Positions 43,052 through 51,760 of a stretch of DNA of 64,000 bases are shown one piece after another. Source of the stretch: Pseudoflavonifractor sp. AF19-9AC. GTDB lineage: Bacteria > Bacillota > Clostridia > Oscillospirales > Oscillospiraceae. The DNA is taken from the NCBI RefSeq assembly GCF_003478995.1, contig NZ_QUGI01000007.1, forward strand, positions 1 to 64,000. Direction: 5' to 3'. Each line of letters begins with the position of its first letter. Position 1 is the first letter of the stretch. Position numbers and translations under genes: made by a program. Under the pieces are notes generated by a model that searched no databases, was not told where the DNA came from, and was given only the letters and a program-made list of their open reading frames with translations.

Positions 43052-44071
43052 TCATTCGGGACGAACCCCGCCCGGCGCGGGGCAGGTGGACTCGCGGGCC
43101 ACAAAGCCGTGGGGAAGAATCACATTGCGGTTCTCCAGCGTTCCGGTGGTGATGATCTGGTGGAGCATCTCAATGGCATGTTCTCCCAGCTCGGCACAGG
43201 GCTGAACCATGGTGGTCAGGTAGGGGTGGATCATCTTGGTGTAAATTACGTCATCAAAGCCCACCACCGAGACATCCTCGGGGACGGAGATACCCAGTTC
43301 CCCAGCCACCACCACCGCCGCCAGGGCGATGGAGTCGCCGATACAGAAGAGGGCATCGGGGCGATCGGGCTGAGAGAGGAGCTTGCGGGCCGCCTCCAGG
43401 CTGCTCATGTAGCTGTAGCTCTCGTCTGAGCAGGCCACATAGCGGTCCTCCAGAGGGAGTCCTGCATCCGACAGGGCGTCCTGATACCCCCGCATACGCT
43501 GGAGGGTGGACATCACCCGGTTGTCAGAGCTGATCATGCCCACCTTCCGGCGGCCCAGCCCCACCAGATAGGAGGTGGCCTCATAGCCGGCCCGGTAGTT
43601 GTCCACCGAGACGTGGGCGGTGTCGCAGGGGGCGGCGTACTCACAGCACTGCACGATGGGGAAGCGGTCGCTGTATTTCTGCAGCCACCGGGCGTCCCGG
43701 TTGATGTGCAGCAGGATGGCGCCGTCGGCACGGTTGCAGTCAATGGCCTCGCTGAGCAGGGCCTCGGGGTTGCGCCCCTCAGTGCTGCACAGGAAGAGGT
43801 TATAGCCCAGGGCCTGGGCCCGTTCGTTGATTCCGTCAAATACGTTGGCGTAGTATGGGTTTGTAATATTTGGAAGCAGTACCAAAACCGTCTTGCTCTC
43901 GTTGCGCCGCAGGTTCCGTGCCTGCTGGTTTGGTACATAGGACATCTCCTGAATGGTCTGCCGGACAATCTGCGCGGTGGATTCGGCCACCAGATTGCTG
44001 TTATTCATAACCCGGGAAACCGTGGCTACGGAGACGCCGGCTGCTTTCGCGACATCAGCAATCGTTACCAT
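43052..44071 (-). CDS. LacI-family transcriptional regulator
   Basis: Sugar-responsive repressor, 339 residues: N-terminal HTH (TIADVAKAAGVSVATVSRVMNN), hinge helix YVPNQQARNLRR, then the effector domain (VLVLLPNITNPYY onward, VVGFDDVIY near 260). First gene of the carbohydrate locus, 78 bp ahead of the binding-protein gene. Two similar sites overlap its own promoter and leader, suggesting autorepression. Confidence 0.93.
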   Translation of the reverse strand: MVTIADVAKAAGVSVATVSRVMNNSNLVAESTAQIVRQTIQEMSYVPNQQARNLRRNESKTVLVLLPNITNPYYANVFDGINERAQALGYNLFLCSTEGRNPEALLSEAIDCNRADGAILLHINRDARWLQKYSDRFPIVQCCEYAAPCDTAHVSVDNYRAGYEATSYLVGLGRRKVGMISSDNRVMSTLQRMRGYQDALSDAGLPLEDRYVACSDESYSYMSSLEAARKLLSQPDRPDALFCIGDSIALAAVVVAGELGISVPEDVSVVGFDDVIYTKMIHPYLTTMVQPCAELGEHAIEMLHQIITTGTLENRNVILPHGFVARESTCPAPGGVRPE

Positions 44072-44074
44072 ATA

Positions 44075-44088
44075 TGTAATCCTTTACA
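44075..44088. promoter_or_regulatory. Putative LacI-type operator 1
   Basis: TGTAATCCTTTACA, an imperfect dyad with TGTAA/TTACA arms as in many LacI-family operators, only 4 bp before the regulator start codon. Confidence 0.55.
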
Positions 44089-44103
44089 TTTTCTGTTTTC
44101 TAT

Positions 44104-44132
44104 ATATTATCAAAAATTGTAATCCATTTCAA
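44104..44132 (-). promoter_or_regulatory. Promoter of the LacI gene with operator-like site 2
   Basis: TTGAAA (44127-44132) and TAATAT (44104-44109), 17-bp spacer. TGTAATCCATTTCA at 44118-44131 repeats operator 1 at 11 of 14 positions and lies across the spacer and -35 box. Confidence 0.6.
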
Positions 44133-44305
44133 TGTGCAAATCCAACATATTATTTTCCTGCTTTTTGGGGGAAGAATACAAAGTTTTTCTCCGAGGGTGT
44201 TTCTTTTTAATCTGACGTGACGAACCGAGGGGACTGTGCTATGATTTCCGTAACAACAGAAAAAGGCGGGCTGAGGAAAGCCCGCCCCTTGGAGGAGGAA
44301 ACGTC

Positions 44306-45256
44306 ATGGAGAAGTATGGAGTGGGAGCCTCGGCGGGTCCCTATTATCTGGCCGTCGAAATTGGCGGCACCAAGCAGCAGATGGCGGTGGGCACAGCGGA
44401 TGGCCGGATTGCAGAGCGCCGGCAGGTCAAGCTGGGCGCGGCCACCACAGCACAGAACATTCTCCGGTGGATCAAGGAGACGGGAGAAGAGCTCCGGACA
44501 GCCTGGGATATCCAGGGAATTGGCGTCGGCTTCGGCGGCCCCATCGATCCCGATACCGGTGTCATTGTGTGTTCCCTGCAGGTGGAGGGCTGGAATCAGT
44601 TTCCGCTGCGCGCCTGGTTTCAGGAGACCTTTTCCCTCCCCAGCCGTGTACTCAATGACACGGTGACCGGAGGACTGGGGGAGCTGTACTGCGGAGCCGG
44701 ACGGGGCAGCAGGCGGCTTTTCTATACCAACATCGGCACGGGTATTGGCGGCGGCCTCTATTGGGACGGCGGCTTCGGAGCCAGTTCCCTGGGTTACGTC
44801 TGGGTGCCGGACTGGACCGCCCAGCAGACCGGAGCGGAGACCCGGCTGGAATATCTGTGTGCCGGTCCCTTTATTGAAAAGCGTCTGAATACGCCGGGCT
44901 ATGTGCCGGAGGGCTCCCTGCTGGCAGCTCGTGAGAAGCCGCTGACCTGTCTGGATTTGGCTCATGGTGTGGAGCAGGGGGACCCCTTCTCTTGTCAGGA
45001 GCTGGATCGGGTGGCCAAGACCTTTTCCCTGGGCCTGGCGGATATGCTGGCCCTGGCCTTCCCGGAGCGGATTGTAATCGGGGGCGGCGTGGCCAAAATG
45101 GGCGAAATTCTGTTTTCCCGCCTGCGGACCTTTACCGGGCAGTGTGCCTTTGTGGCCGACGTGGATCGTTTCCAGATTGTACCCAGCCAGCTGATGGATG
45201 ACGCAGTCCTGGTTGGCGGTCTGCTGCTGGCGGGTGGGCCTGTAAACGGTGTTTGA
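44306..45256 (+). CDS. ROK-family protein lacking the zinc motif
   Basis: 316-residue sugar kinase/repressor-fold protein without a DNA-binding head. LAVEIGGTKQQMAVG is the phosphate-1 ATP loop, GVGFGGPIDPDTG the ROK core, VLNDTVTGGLGE holds the catalytic Asp, and NIGTGIGGGLYWDG the second ATP loop. The usual HxCxCGxxGCxE zinc site is missing: the region after GASSLGYV has no Cys cluster. Divergent from the LacI gene, so it may phosphorylate the imported sugar or its free product. The start follows GGAGGAGG. Confidence 0.82.
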   Translation: MEKYGVGASAGPYYLAVEIGGTKQQMAVGTADGRIAERRQVKLGAATTAQNILRWIKETGEELRTAWDIQGIGVGFGGPIDPDTGVIVCSLQVEGWNQFPLRAWFQETFSLPSRVLNDTVTGGLGELYCGAGRGSRRLFYTNIGTGIGGGLYWDGGFGASSLGYVWVPDWTAQQTGAETRLEYLCAGPFIEKRLNTPGYVPEGSLLAAREKPLTCLDLAHGVEQGDPFSCQELDRVAKTFSLGLADMLALAFPERIVIGGGVAKMGEILFSRLRTFTGQCAFVADVDRFQIVPSQLMDDAVLVGGLLLAGGPVNGV

Positions 45257-45442
45257 AGGGCGGCATCCCGCAGATGAACGTGTAGAAACCATATGACTTG
45301 TTGTTTTCCCGCTAAGCCGCCCCTGGGCTCCGAGGATTTGCTTGCGCAAATTCTCTATCCTTCCGGCCTCCTTTGCGCGATTTTAACAGGGAGTCCCGCT
45401 CCATTAACGATCTTTTAATTTGTTCTTTGCTATAATAAAGTC

Positions 45443-45623
45443 AATCGGAAGCGTTCCGGCCCCGCTCAGGTGCCCGTCCCGCTTCCCGGCAGCCGATCTC
45501 CCTCACTGAATTTCGGTTGTTTTCTCCGCAGACGTGTGCCGGTTGTTCTCTCTCTCCTAACAATCGGCCCCGTTGTGGAACATGCCGGCAGCCCCCCTTC
45601 CGCCAAAGGGGGGCTGCTTTTTT
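45443..45623 (+). ncRNA. Candidate small RNA (about 180 nt)
   Basis: Starts about 7 nt after a TGC-TATAAT extended -10 box (no good -35) and ends at the terminator at 45588-45623. Internal hairpin: CCGGTTGTT pairs with AACAATCGG. No coding sequence or ribosome site inside. I could not match it to 6S, tmRNA, SRP RNA or RNase P RNA. It faces the 3' end of sigF. Confidence 0.35.
45588..45623 (+). terminator. Intrinsic terminator facing sigF
   Basis: GCAGCCCCCC/GGGGGGCTGC stem followed by six T on the plus strand. It ends plus-strand transcription just before the convergent sigF gene. Confidence 0.8.
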
Positions 45624-45626
45624 GTC

Positions 45627-46343
45627 CTATGGGGTCAACTCCTGCCGCAGCCGCTCCAGCGCCCGGCGCTCCAGCCGGGACACCTGGACCTGAGAGACTC
45701 CCACCACCCGGGCCGTCTGCACCTGGGTCATCCCCCGGTAGTAGCGCAGCAGCAGCACCTGCTGCTCCCGCTCCGGCAGGGCTGCCAGCGCTGTGCGCAG
45801 GGTCATCCGCTCCACCAGGCCTTCCTCCTCGCTGCCTGCGGTGAGGATTCCCTCCAGGGTAAGGCCGTTTTCTCCCGTCTCCGCCTGGAGGGAGATGACC
45901 GGCTCCACCGCCGTCTCGGCGGCGGCAATTTCCTCGGGAGTGAGCCCGGTCTCCTCTGCCAGCTCGGACAGACTGGGCTCCCGGCCCAGCTGGGCGCACA
46001 GTCGGGTCCGGGCGCCCCGGACACTGACGCCCCGCTCCTTCAGGCCCCGGCTCACTTTCACCGGTCCGTCGTCCCGGAGGAAACGGCGGATCTCCCCGGC
46101 GATTTTAGGCACCGCGTAGGTGGAAAACTGGGTGCCGTACTGGGGATCGAAGCCCTGCACCGCCTTGAGAAAGCCCATGCACCCCAGCTGGTACAGGTCG
46201 TCCGGCTCCACCCCCCGGCCGTAGTAGCGGCGCACCACGCTCCAGATGAGGCCGTTATTTTCCTCCAGCACCTGCTCGCAGGCCCGGCTGTCCCCCTCCC
46301 GGGCCGCCTGAAGAAGCTCTGCGGCGGACAGCGTGCCGCTCAC
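45627..46343 (-). CDS. sigF: Sporulation sigma factor SigF
   Basis: Forespore-specific RNA polymerase sigma factor, 238 residues. Region 2 covers NNGLIWSVVRRYYGRGVEPDDLYQLGCMGFLKAVQGFDP (core binding and -10 recognition), then region 3, then the region 4 helix-turn-helix MTQVQTARVVGVSQVQVSRLE. Third gene of the spoIIA operon, overlapping spoIIAB by 4 bp, which separates it from the sister factors SigG and SigB. Held inactive by SpoIIAB until SpoIIAA is dephosphorylated. Confidence 0.93.
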   Translation of the reverse strand: MSGTLSAAELLQAAREGDSRACEQVLEENNGLIWSVVRRYYGRGVEPDDLYQLGCMGFLKAVQGFDPQYGTQFSTYAVPKIAGEIRRFLRDDGPVKVSRGLKERGVSVRGARTRLCAQLGREPSLSELAEETGLTPEEIAAAETAVEPVISLQAETGENGLTLEGILTAGSEEEGLVERMTLRTALAALPEREQQVLLLRYYRGMTQVQTARVVGVSQVQVSRLERRALERLRQELTP

Positions 46344-46777
46344 CGCCCTGCCCGGCGGGCAATTTTCCGCCGCATGGTCACTGTGGTCCCCTTTCCAGGG
46401 ACGGAGCGCACCTTCAGCGTATCCATAAAGCTCTCCATAATGGTAAAGCCCATGCCCGCCCGCTCCTGATTTCCGGTGGTGAACAGGGGCTCCCGGGCCT
46501 TTTCCACGTCCTCAATGCCCACTCCCCAGTCCTTCACCACGATCTCCAGGGCGTGGCCCTCCAGCAGGGCCACGCGCATGACGATCTTCCCGATACGGTC
46601 GGGGTAGGCGTGGACAATGGCGTTGGTCACCGCCTCGCTGACGGCGGTTTTCACGTCGTTGACCTCCTCCAGGGTGGGGTCCAGCTGGGCGGCAAAGCAG
46701 GCGGCCGCCGCCCGGGCAAAGCTCTCGTTGGCGGAGCGGCTGGGAAACTCCAGCGACACATAGTTTTCTTTTTTCAT
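46340..46777 (-). CDS. spoIIAB: Anti-sigma F factor / kinase SpoIIAB
   Basis: GHKL-fold kinase that binds SigF and phosphorylates SpoIIAA, 145 residues. N box is EAVTNAIVHAYP, G1 box is KDWGVGIED, and the G2/lid is GMGFTIMESFMD. Start taken at MKKENYVSLEF with GGAGG, as in the Bacillus protein; upstream in-frame codons are discarded. Lies between spoIIAA and sigF, with 40 bp to the former. Confidence 0.94.
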   Translation of the reverse strand: MKKENYVSLEFPSRSANESFARAAAACFAAQLDPTLEEVNDVKTAVSEAVTNAIVHAYPDRIGKIVMRVALLEGHALEIVVKDWGVGIEDVEKAREPLFTTGNQERAGMGFTIMESFMDTLKVRSVPGKGTTVTMRRKIARRAGR

Positions 46778-46817
46778 TATGTACGTCCTCCTCGGTATGG
46801 AAATGGGTGGGGCCACA

Positions 46818-47123
46818 CTACTCAAAGCGGATCATCCGCTCCAGCCCCGCGGCCCGAAAGACCTTCTCCGCCTGGGCCGGGGTGCCCACCACCCGCATGG
46901 AGCCCTGAATCTGCCCCATCCTGCGCCAGGCCCGAAGCAGCACCGCAATTCCCGAGCTGTCCGTAAAGGTGAGCCCCTTCAAATCCACTGTCAGCTGACG
47001 GGGCAGGGCCTGGTCAATCCGCCCCTCCAGCTCCTCCATGACGGCCTTGGCCTCGTGGTGGTCCAGTTCCCCGGACACCGTCGCTATGAGGGTCCTCCCC
47101 TCCTCCCGGCAGGTCACCGGCAT
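46818..47123 (-). CDS. spoIIAA: Anti-anti-sigma factor SpoIIAA
   Basis: STAS-domain protein of 101 residues that frees SigF from SpoIIAB when dephosphorylated. The phosphorylation-site loop FTDSSGIAVLL is intact, preceded by the LTVDLKGL strand. Start with AAGGAG; a longer reading upstream has no ribosome site. First gene of the spoIIA operon. A SigH-type promoter was looked for upstream and not found with confidence. Confidence 0.93.
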   Translation of the reverse strand: MPVTCREEGRTLIATVSGELDHHEAKAVMEELEGRIDQALPRQLTVDLKGLTFTDSSGIAVLLRAWRRMGQIQGSMRVVGTPAQAEKVFRAAGLERMIRFE

Positions 47124-47425
47124 ATGCCACCGCTCCTTTCTCTCCCGTTCCGGAGTCCGCTTTCGCCTCTCCGGTATCCTCTGGGTATAAAATCGGTATT
47201 TGATTTCAGATTTTAACGTCATGATTATAGGACAGGCCCCAGGTCGGAACCGGGCGTTTTCTGTCCCCACGGGAAATTCCCCCTGGGGATTTGGGTTTCT
47301 GCTCCGGGGCATCCTAATAAGGGCCCCGGCAAAAGAAGTCTTTGCAATGGGAGCCTGTTTGGCGTATCATGAAACCGAACAGGCCGCCTCTGCGGCCCCG
47401 TACCACGTCCACAGGAGGTCATGCC
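47124..47425. other. Divergent gap between spoIIA and a MATE gene
   Basis: 302 bases without a gene. A TATAAT on the minus strand (about 47224-47229) has no good -35 partner. No other feature recognised. Confidence 0.45.
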
Positions 47426-48763
47426 GTGTCCCGCCCGCTCCACCTCACCTCCGGCCCCATCACCTCCCAGCTGCTGGGGCTGTGTCTGCCTCTGCTGTGC
47501 GCCAATGTGCTGCAGCAGCTCTACAACATTGCAAACTCCCTCATCGTCACCCGGTACATCGGCGGACAGGCCTTCGCCGCCCTGGGCGTGGCCGAGAGCG
47601 TGATGAACCTCTATATTTATGTCATTACCGGGGCCTGCATGGGCTCCTCCGTCCTCATCGCCCAGTTTTACGGCGAGGGGGACATGGCCAAGCTGCGCCG
47701 GCAGCTCTATGTCTCCGCCGTCCTCATCGGCGGGTGTACCCTCACCGCCGTGGTTCTGGGACAGCTCTTTCTCCCCCAGCTCCTCGCCCTCATTCAGACG
47801 CCCCAGGAGCTGATGGCCGACGCCGCCCACTACCTGCGGGTCATCCTGGCAGGGATGGTCTTCACCTTTGCCTACAACTATCTGGCCTCCACCCTGCGGG
47901 CGGTGGGCGACACCCGGGCGGCGCTGTACTTTCTGCTCCTCTCCCTGGGCTACAACCTGATTGCCGCCTGGCTGCTGGTGGCCGTGCTGGACCTGGGCAT
48001 CACCGGCACCGCTCTGGCCACCGCCTCCGCCCAGTTCCTCTCCGCCCTGCTGTGCGCCCTCTATATCAAAAAACGCCGCCCCTTCCTGGCCATCACCCGG
48101 CAGGATGCCCGGCTGGACGCCACCCTCATCCGCCGCACCAGCAGCTACGCCGCCGTGGCCGCTTTGCAGCAGTCCAGCCTCTACCTGGGCAAGCTGCTCA
48201 TCCAAAGTGCCGTCAACGGCATCAGCCTGGTGGACTCCGCGCCCATCTCCGCCTTTGCTGCCGCCACAAGGGTAGAAAACTTCACCCAGGCCTTCGGCAT
48301 CAGCGGCTGTGAGGCCATCGCCATCTTTGTGGCTCAGAACGTGGGGGCCGGGGACCGGAAGCGGGCATTGCAGGGCTTTGCCCGGGGGGCCGGGATGGTG
48401 CTGAGCACCGGAGCGTTTTTTGCTCTGCTGCTGTTTTTTGCCGGTGTTCCCCTCTCTTCCCTCTTTCTCCAGCCGGGCAGCCGGGATGCGGCGCTGTGCG
48501 CCTCCTACCTGCGAAACATCGCCCTCTTCTACCTTCTCTCCTTCACCGGCCACACCTTTGTGGGCTGGTTCCGGGGCACCGGCCGCATGAACATCACCTT
48601 CTGGGGCACGACCCTTCAGATTGTCGTGCGGGTGACCGCCTCCTACCTCCTGGTGGACTCCCTGGGTCTGGACGCAGTGGCCTTTGCCACCGGAGGCGGC
48701 TGGGTGCTGATCGTGGTATTCCAGCTGACTGTTTTCTTCCTGGAGCGCCGAAAACAGACATAA
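47426..48763 (+). CDS. MATE-family efflux transporter (1)
   Basis: Multidrug/toxin extrusion-type antiporter, 445 residues with twelve membrane segments in two six-helix halves. The N-terminal LTSGPITSQLLGLCLPLLCANVLQQLYNIANSLIV is typical of the DinF/NorM-like clostridial branch. A GTG start 8 nt after AGGAGG is chosen; an ATG 5 bp earlier is in another frame. Cargo unknown. Convergent with a second MATE gene across a shared terminator. Confidence 0.9.
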   Translation: MSRPLHLTSGPITSQLLGLCLPLLCANVLQQLYNIANSLIVTRYIGGQAFAALGVAESVMNLYIYVITGACMGSSVLIAQFYGEGDMAKLRRQLYVSAVLIGGCTLTAVVLGQLFLPQLLALIQTPQELMADAAHYLRVILAGMVFTFAYNYLASTLRAVGDTRAALYFLLLSLGYNLIAAWLLVAVLDLGITGTALATASAQFLSALLCALYIKKRRPFLAITRQDARLDATLIRRTSSYAAVAALQQSSLYLGKLLIQSAVNGISLVDSAPISAFAAATRVENFTQAFGISGCEAIAIFVAQNVGAGDRKRALQGFARGAGMVLSTGAFFALLLFFAGVPLSSLFLQPGSRDAALCASYLRNIALFYLLSFTGHTFVGWFRGTGRMNITFWGTTLQIVVRVTASYLLVDSLGLDAVAFATGGGWVLIVVFQLTVFFLERRKQT

Positions 48764-48796
48764 AAAAACCGCTGCCCGAAAAGGCAGCGGTTTTTT
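48762..48796. terminator. Bidirectional terminator between two MATE genes
   Basis: CCGCTGCC/GGCAGCGG stem (48769-48776 with 48783-48790) flanked by seven A and six T, serving both convergent genes. Confidence 0.85.
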
Positions 48797-48810
48797 ATGC
48801 AGTTTTCGAA

Positions 48811-50193
48811 TCATGCACGGCTGAGCCGGGCTGCGGGAAGCTGTTCCAGGGCGCGGCGATTCACCCAGTTCCGGCGTGTCCAGTACACCAGAGTGCTGAC
48901 CACAGGCGGAATCAAATCCGACACCGCTTCCGCCAGGAAGGCAGCGTTCACTCCGAGAAGTCCGGGCAGGGTGAACAGGGCGATGAAATAGACCACCTTG
49001 CGCTGGAGGGAGAGAGGCAGGGAGTACTGTACCATGCCCATACCGGTAAAGGCATCCACCACCGCAAACTGGACGGCCAGCGGGATAATGCCCATGGTAG
49101 AAATACGGATAGCCTGCACAGCCAGACTGGACACCGCCGCATCTGGAGTAAAGACACGGGTGAAGGGAACGGCACAGAACTGAGCGATGAGGAACAAAAC
49201 GCCGGTATAGATGAGGCACAGGGTAACAATCCATTTTTCCGCCTCCTGGATCCGGTCCGGCTGGCCGGCGCCGAAGTTGTACCCCAGAATGGTCTGCGTC
49301 CCTCCGGTGATGCCTCCCATGGGCATAGTGACCACCAGCATGAAGGACTGGCAAATAGTAGCGGCCGCCACCAGCTGGTCTCCTGCCGCGCCGCCCTTGC
49401 TCTGGAGCACGGCGTTCAGGCTGATGATCATTACGCTGTCAATGGCGTACATCAGGAAGGGGGCCAGCCCCATCAGCACCACACGCCCCAGAATCTTGGC
49501 CTGGTAGCCGCCGAAGGTGATCCGCACCGGCGGGACCTTGGAGAAGAGGAAGCAGAGCACATAGAGGCAGCTGCCAAACTGGCTGATGACAGTGGCAATG
49601 GCCGCTCCACGCACTCCCATATTCAAAACGAAGATAAACAGGGGATCCAGCACGATGTTCAGCACCGCCCCCAGCATCACCGATATCATCCCCTTTTTGG
49701 CAAACCCCTGGCAGATGATAAACTGGTTCATACCGGTGGATAGCAGGGCAAACAGAGTACCGCACACGTAGATGGTGAAGTAATCCATGGCATAGGGCAG
49801 GGTATCCGGACTGGCGCCGAACAGCACCAGCAGCGGCCGCCGGAAGGCCAGCGCCCCCGCCGTCAGCGCCAGCGAGATGGCGCACAGCAGCATGAAGCAG
49901 TTGGCCAGGATGGTCCGGGCCTCCTCCGTCCGCCCGCCGCCCATGCGCATGCTCACAAGCGGCGCGCCGCCGATACCCACCAAGAAGGCAAAGGAGGCAA
50001 TGAGGGTGACGGCCGGGCCGCACACGCCCGCGCCTGCCAGAGCCAGACTTCCGATCTCCGGAATATTACCAATGTAAATACGGTCCACAATGCTGTACAG
50101 CACGCTGACAAACTGAGCCAGCAGGCTTGGAATCGCAATGCGAAGCACCAGACTCCGCACGGGATCCCGTCCCAGATCATTTTCCAGCTTCAC
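48811..50193 (-). CDS. MATE-family efflux transporter (2)
   Basis: Second MATE antiporter, 460 residues, twelve membrane segments, with the IPSLLAQFVSVLYSIVDRIYIG opening and MPMGGITGGTQTILGYNFGAG in the second half. Not a close copy of the convergent MATE protein. The GTG start behind a GAAGGAGC box gives the family-like opening; an ATG 12 codons earlier is possible. Cargo unknown. Confidence 0.9.
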   Translation of the reverse strand: MKLENDLGRDPVRSLVLRIAIPSLLAQFVSVLYSIVDRIYIGNIPEIGSLALAGAGVCGPAVTLIASFAFLVGIGGAPLVSMRMGGGRTEEARTILANCFMLLCAISLALTAGALAFRRPLLVLFGASPDTLPYAMDYFTIYVCGTLFALLSTGMNQFIICQGFAKKGMISVMLGAVLNIVLDPLFIFVLNMGVRGAAIATVISQFGSCLYVLCFLFSKVPPVRITFGGYQAKILGRVVLMGLAPFLMYAIDSVMIISLNAVLQSKGGAAGDQLVAAATICQSFMLVVTMPMGGITGGTQTILGYNFGAGQPDRIQEAEKWIVTLCLIYTGVLFLIAQFCAVPFTRVFTPDAAVSSLAVQAIRISTMGIIPLAVQFAVVDAFTGMGMVQYSLPLSLQRKVVYFIALFTLPGLLGVNAAFLAEAVSDLIPPVVSTLVYWTRRNWVNRRALEQLPAARLSRA

Positions 50194-50519
50194 AGTTTTT
50201 CGCTCCTTCAAACACAATCCCGTTTTCATCCATTTTGCGCGAGGCGCATTATACCACCGAAAAAAGCCCTTGTAAATGGTTGAACTGCATAGGATTTCCC
50301 CTGTTTCTTTAAAATTTCAAAGTATCCGTTTGTTCGTGTCTGGCCCGCTCCCCCATTTTCTTGCTGCCGACTCTTGACAAACGGCAAAAGCGTGTTATAC
50401 TGTGCATATAGTATATATACAGTATTATCACAATAACAGCAGATGGCGGGACGGCGGCGTTGGACTTTGCGCAGAGCCGACAGCACACCACCCGTACACC
50501 TGCTTAGAAGGGGCGCCAC
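50194..50519. other. Divergent gap between MATE 2 and the GntR operon
   Basis: About 325 bases without a gene. The right half carries the GntR promoter and an operator-like palindrome; the left half shows nothing I recognise. Confidence 0.5.
50374..50420 (+). promoter_or_regulatory. Promoter and putative operator of the GntR/ABC operon
   Basis: TTGACA (50374-50379), 16 bp, TATACT (50396-50401). Right after it lies the palindrome GTATATATAC (50411-50420) inside a repeated ATAGTAT-like stretch, in the position of an operator for the YtrA-type regulator. Confidence 0.75.
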
Positions 50520-50900
50520 ATGGACATTATTCTCAGTAACTCCAGCGGAAAACCAATCTACGAACAGATCACCGACCAGGTGAAGGAGCAGATCATGACC
50601 GGTGCGCTGGCGGCGGGGGACGCCCTGCCCTCCATGCGGCTGCTGGCCAAGGAGCTTCGCATCTCCGTGATCACCACCAAGCGGGCCTACGAGGAGCTGG
50701 AACGGGACGGATTTCTGGAAAACGTCCCGGGCAAAGGCTGCTTTGTAGCGCCCCAGAATCAGGAGCTTTTGCGGGAGGCCCGCCTGCGGAAGGTGGAGGA
50801 CGCCCTGTCCCTGGCCGTGGAGGAGGCCCGCAAAGGCGGCCTCACCCTGGAAGAGCTTCAGGAAATGCTGAACTTATTGTATAAAGGTGATAATCTATGA
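50520..50900 (+). CDS. GntR-family regulator, YtrA subfamily
   Basis: Small repressor of 126 residues: winged helix (ITDQVKEQIMTGALAAGDALPSMRLLAKELRISVITTKRAYEELE) plus a short helical dimerisation tail without an effector domain, the mark of YtrA. Such proteins usually repress their own ABC operon and respond to cell-wall stress. Overlaps the ATPase gene by 4 bp. Confidence 0.92.
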   Translation: MDIILSNSSGKPIYEQITDQVKEQIMTGALAAGDALPSMRLLAKELRISVITTKRAYEELERDGFLENVPGKGCFVAPQNQELLREARLRKVEDALSLAVEEARKGGLTLEELQEMLNLLYKGDNL

Positions 50901-51760
50901 CAAATAGTATTGAGATTCAAGGGCTCAACAAGTCCTACCCGGACTTTGCCCTGCGGAATATCAACCTCACCATGCCCGGTGGGGCCATCATGGGACTCAT
51001 CGGGGAAAACGGAGCGGGCAAGACTACCCTCATGAAATGCATCCTTAACCTGGTCCGGCGGGACAGTGGGACCATCACCCTGATGGGCCATGACAACATC
51101 AAAGAGGAGCGGCTGGCCAAGGCGGAAATCGGCGTGGTTCTGGATGAGTGCTTCTTCCATGACACTCTGCGCCCCAAGGACGTGGGGGCCATTCTGGCCC
51201 CGGCCTTTCGGGACAGCTGGGACGGAGCACTCTACCGCGACTACCTGGACAAATTCCAGCTGCCCCAGGGCAAGCTAATCAAGGAGTTCTCCCGGGGCAT
51301 GAAGATGAAGCTCTCCCTGGCCGCCGCCCTGGCCCACCGTCCCAAGCTCCTGCTGCTGGACGAGGCCACCGCTGGGCTGGACCCGGTGGTGCGGGATGAA
51401 ATTCTGGATGAATTTCTCTCCTTTATCTGCGACGAGGAGCACTCCATCCTCATCTCCAGCCACATCACCTCCGACCTGGAGAAGGTGGCCGACTACATCA
51501 CCTACCTCCACCAGGGCCAGATCGTTCTCTCTGACGCCAAGGACACCATCCTGGACAGCTACGGAAGGGTGGGCTGTACCGCGGCGCAGCTGGAAACCAT
51601 CGATCCGGCAGATCTGGTGCGGGTGCGCCGGGGCTCCTTTGGCTGTGAGGCCCTGGTTTCGGACCGAAAGACCTTCCACCGCAGCTATCCCAGTCTCATG
51701 GTAGACCCCATCGCCCTGGAGGACATTATGCTCTTCATCGGAAAGGGGGCGTCGGCATGA
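50897..51760 (+). CDS. ABC transporter ATPase (YtrB/BcrA-type)
   Basis: 287-residue ATPase: Walker A GENGAGKTT (about 37-45), signature FSRGMKMKLSLAAAL in place of canonical LSGGQ, Walker B LLLLDEATAGLDP, H-loop in SSHITSDLE. The C-terminal 70 residues are an accessory part. Overlaps the regulator before it and the permease after it by 4 bp each. Probably exports or shields against a membrane-active agent. Confidence 0.92.
   Translation: MTNSIEIQGLNKSYPDFALRNINLTMPGGAIMGLIGENGAGKTTLMKCILNLVRRDSGTITLMGHDNIKEERLAKAEIGVVLDECFFHDTLRPKDVGAILAPAFRDSWDGALYRDYLDKFQLPQGKLIKEFSRGMKMKLSLAAALAHRPKLLLLDEATAGLDPVVRDEILDEFLSFICDEEHSILISSHITSDLEKVADYITYLHQGQIVLSDAKDTILDSYGRVGCTAAQLETIDPADLVRVRRGSFGCEALVSDRKTFHRSYPSLMVDPIALEDIMLFIGKGASA

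Larger units (their letters stand above)
45257..45626. other. Intergenic gap with a possible small RNA
   Basis: 370 bases without an open frame that looks coding. It contains an extended -10 box at 45428-45436 and, about 150 bp later, a strong plus-strand terminator. Confidence 0.5.

Noticed and set aside
45443..45623. 6S RNA assignment for the candidate small RNA
   Set aside because: The 5' and 3' ends do not pair into the long closed stem with a central bubble expected of 6S RNA.
47421..47603. ATG five bases before the chosen MATE start
   Set aside because: It is in a different frame giving a short Pro/Ser/Cys-rich peptide; the in-frame GTG has better spacing to AGGAGG.
47225..49354. A 709-codon minus-strand open frame
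   Set aside because: Crosses both MATE genes and the shared terminator; the composition is typical of an antisense shadow.
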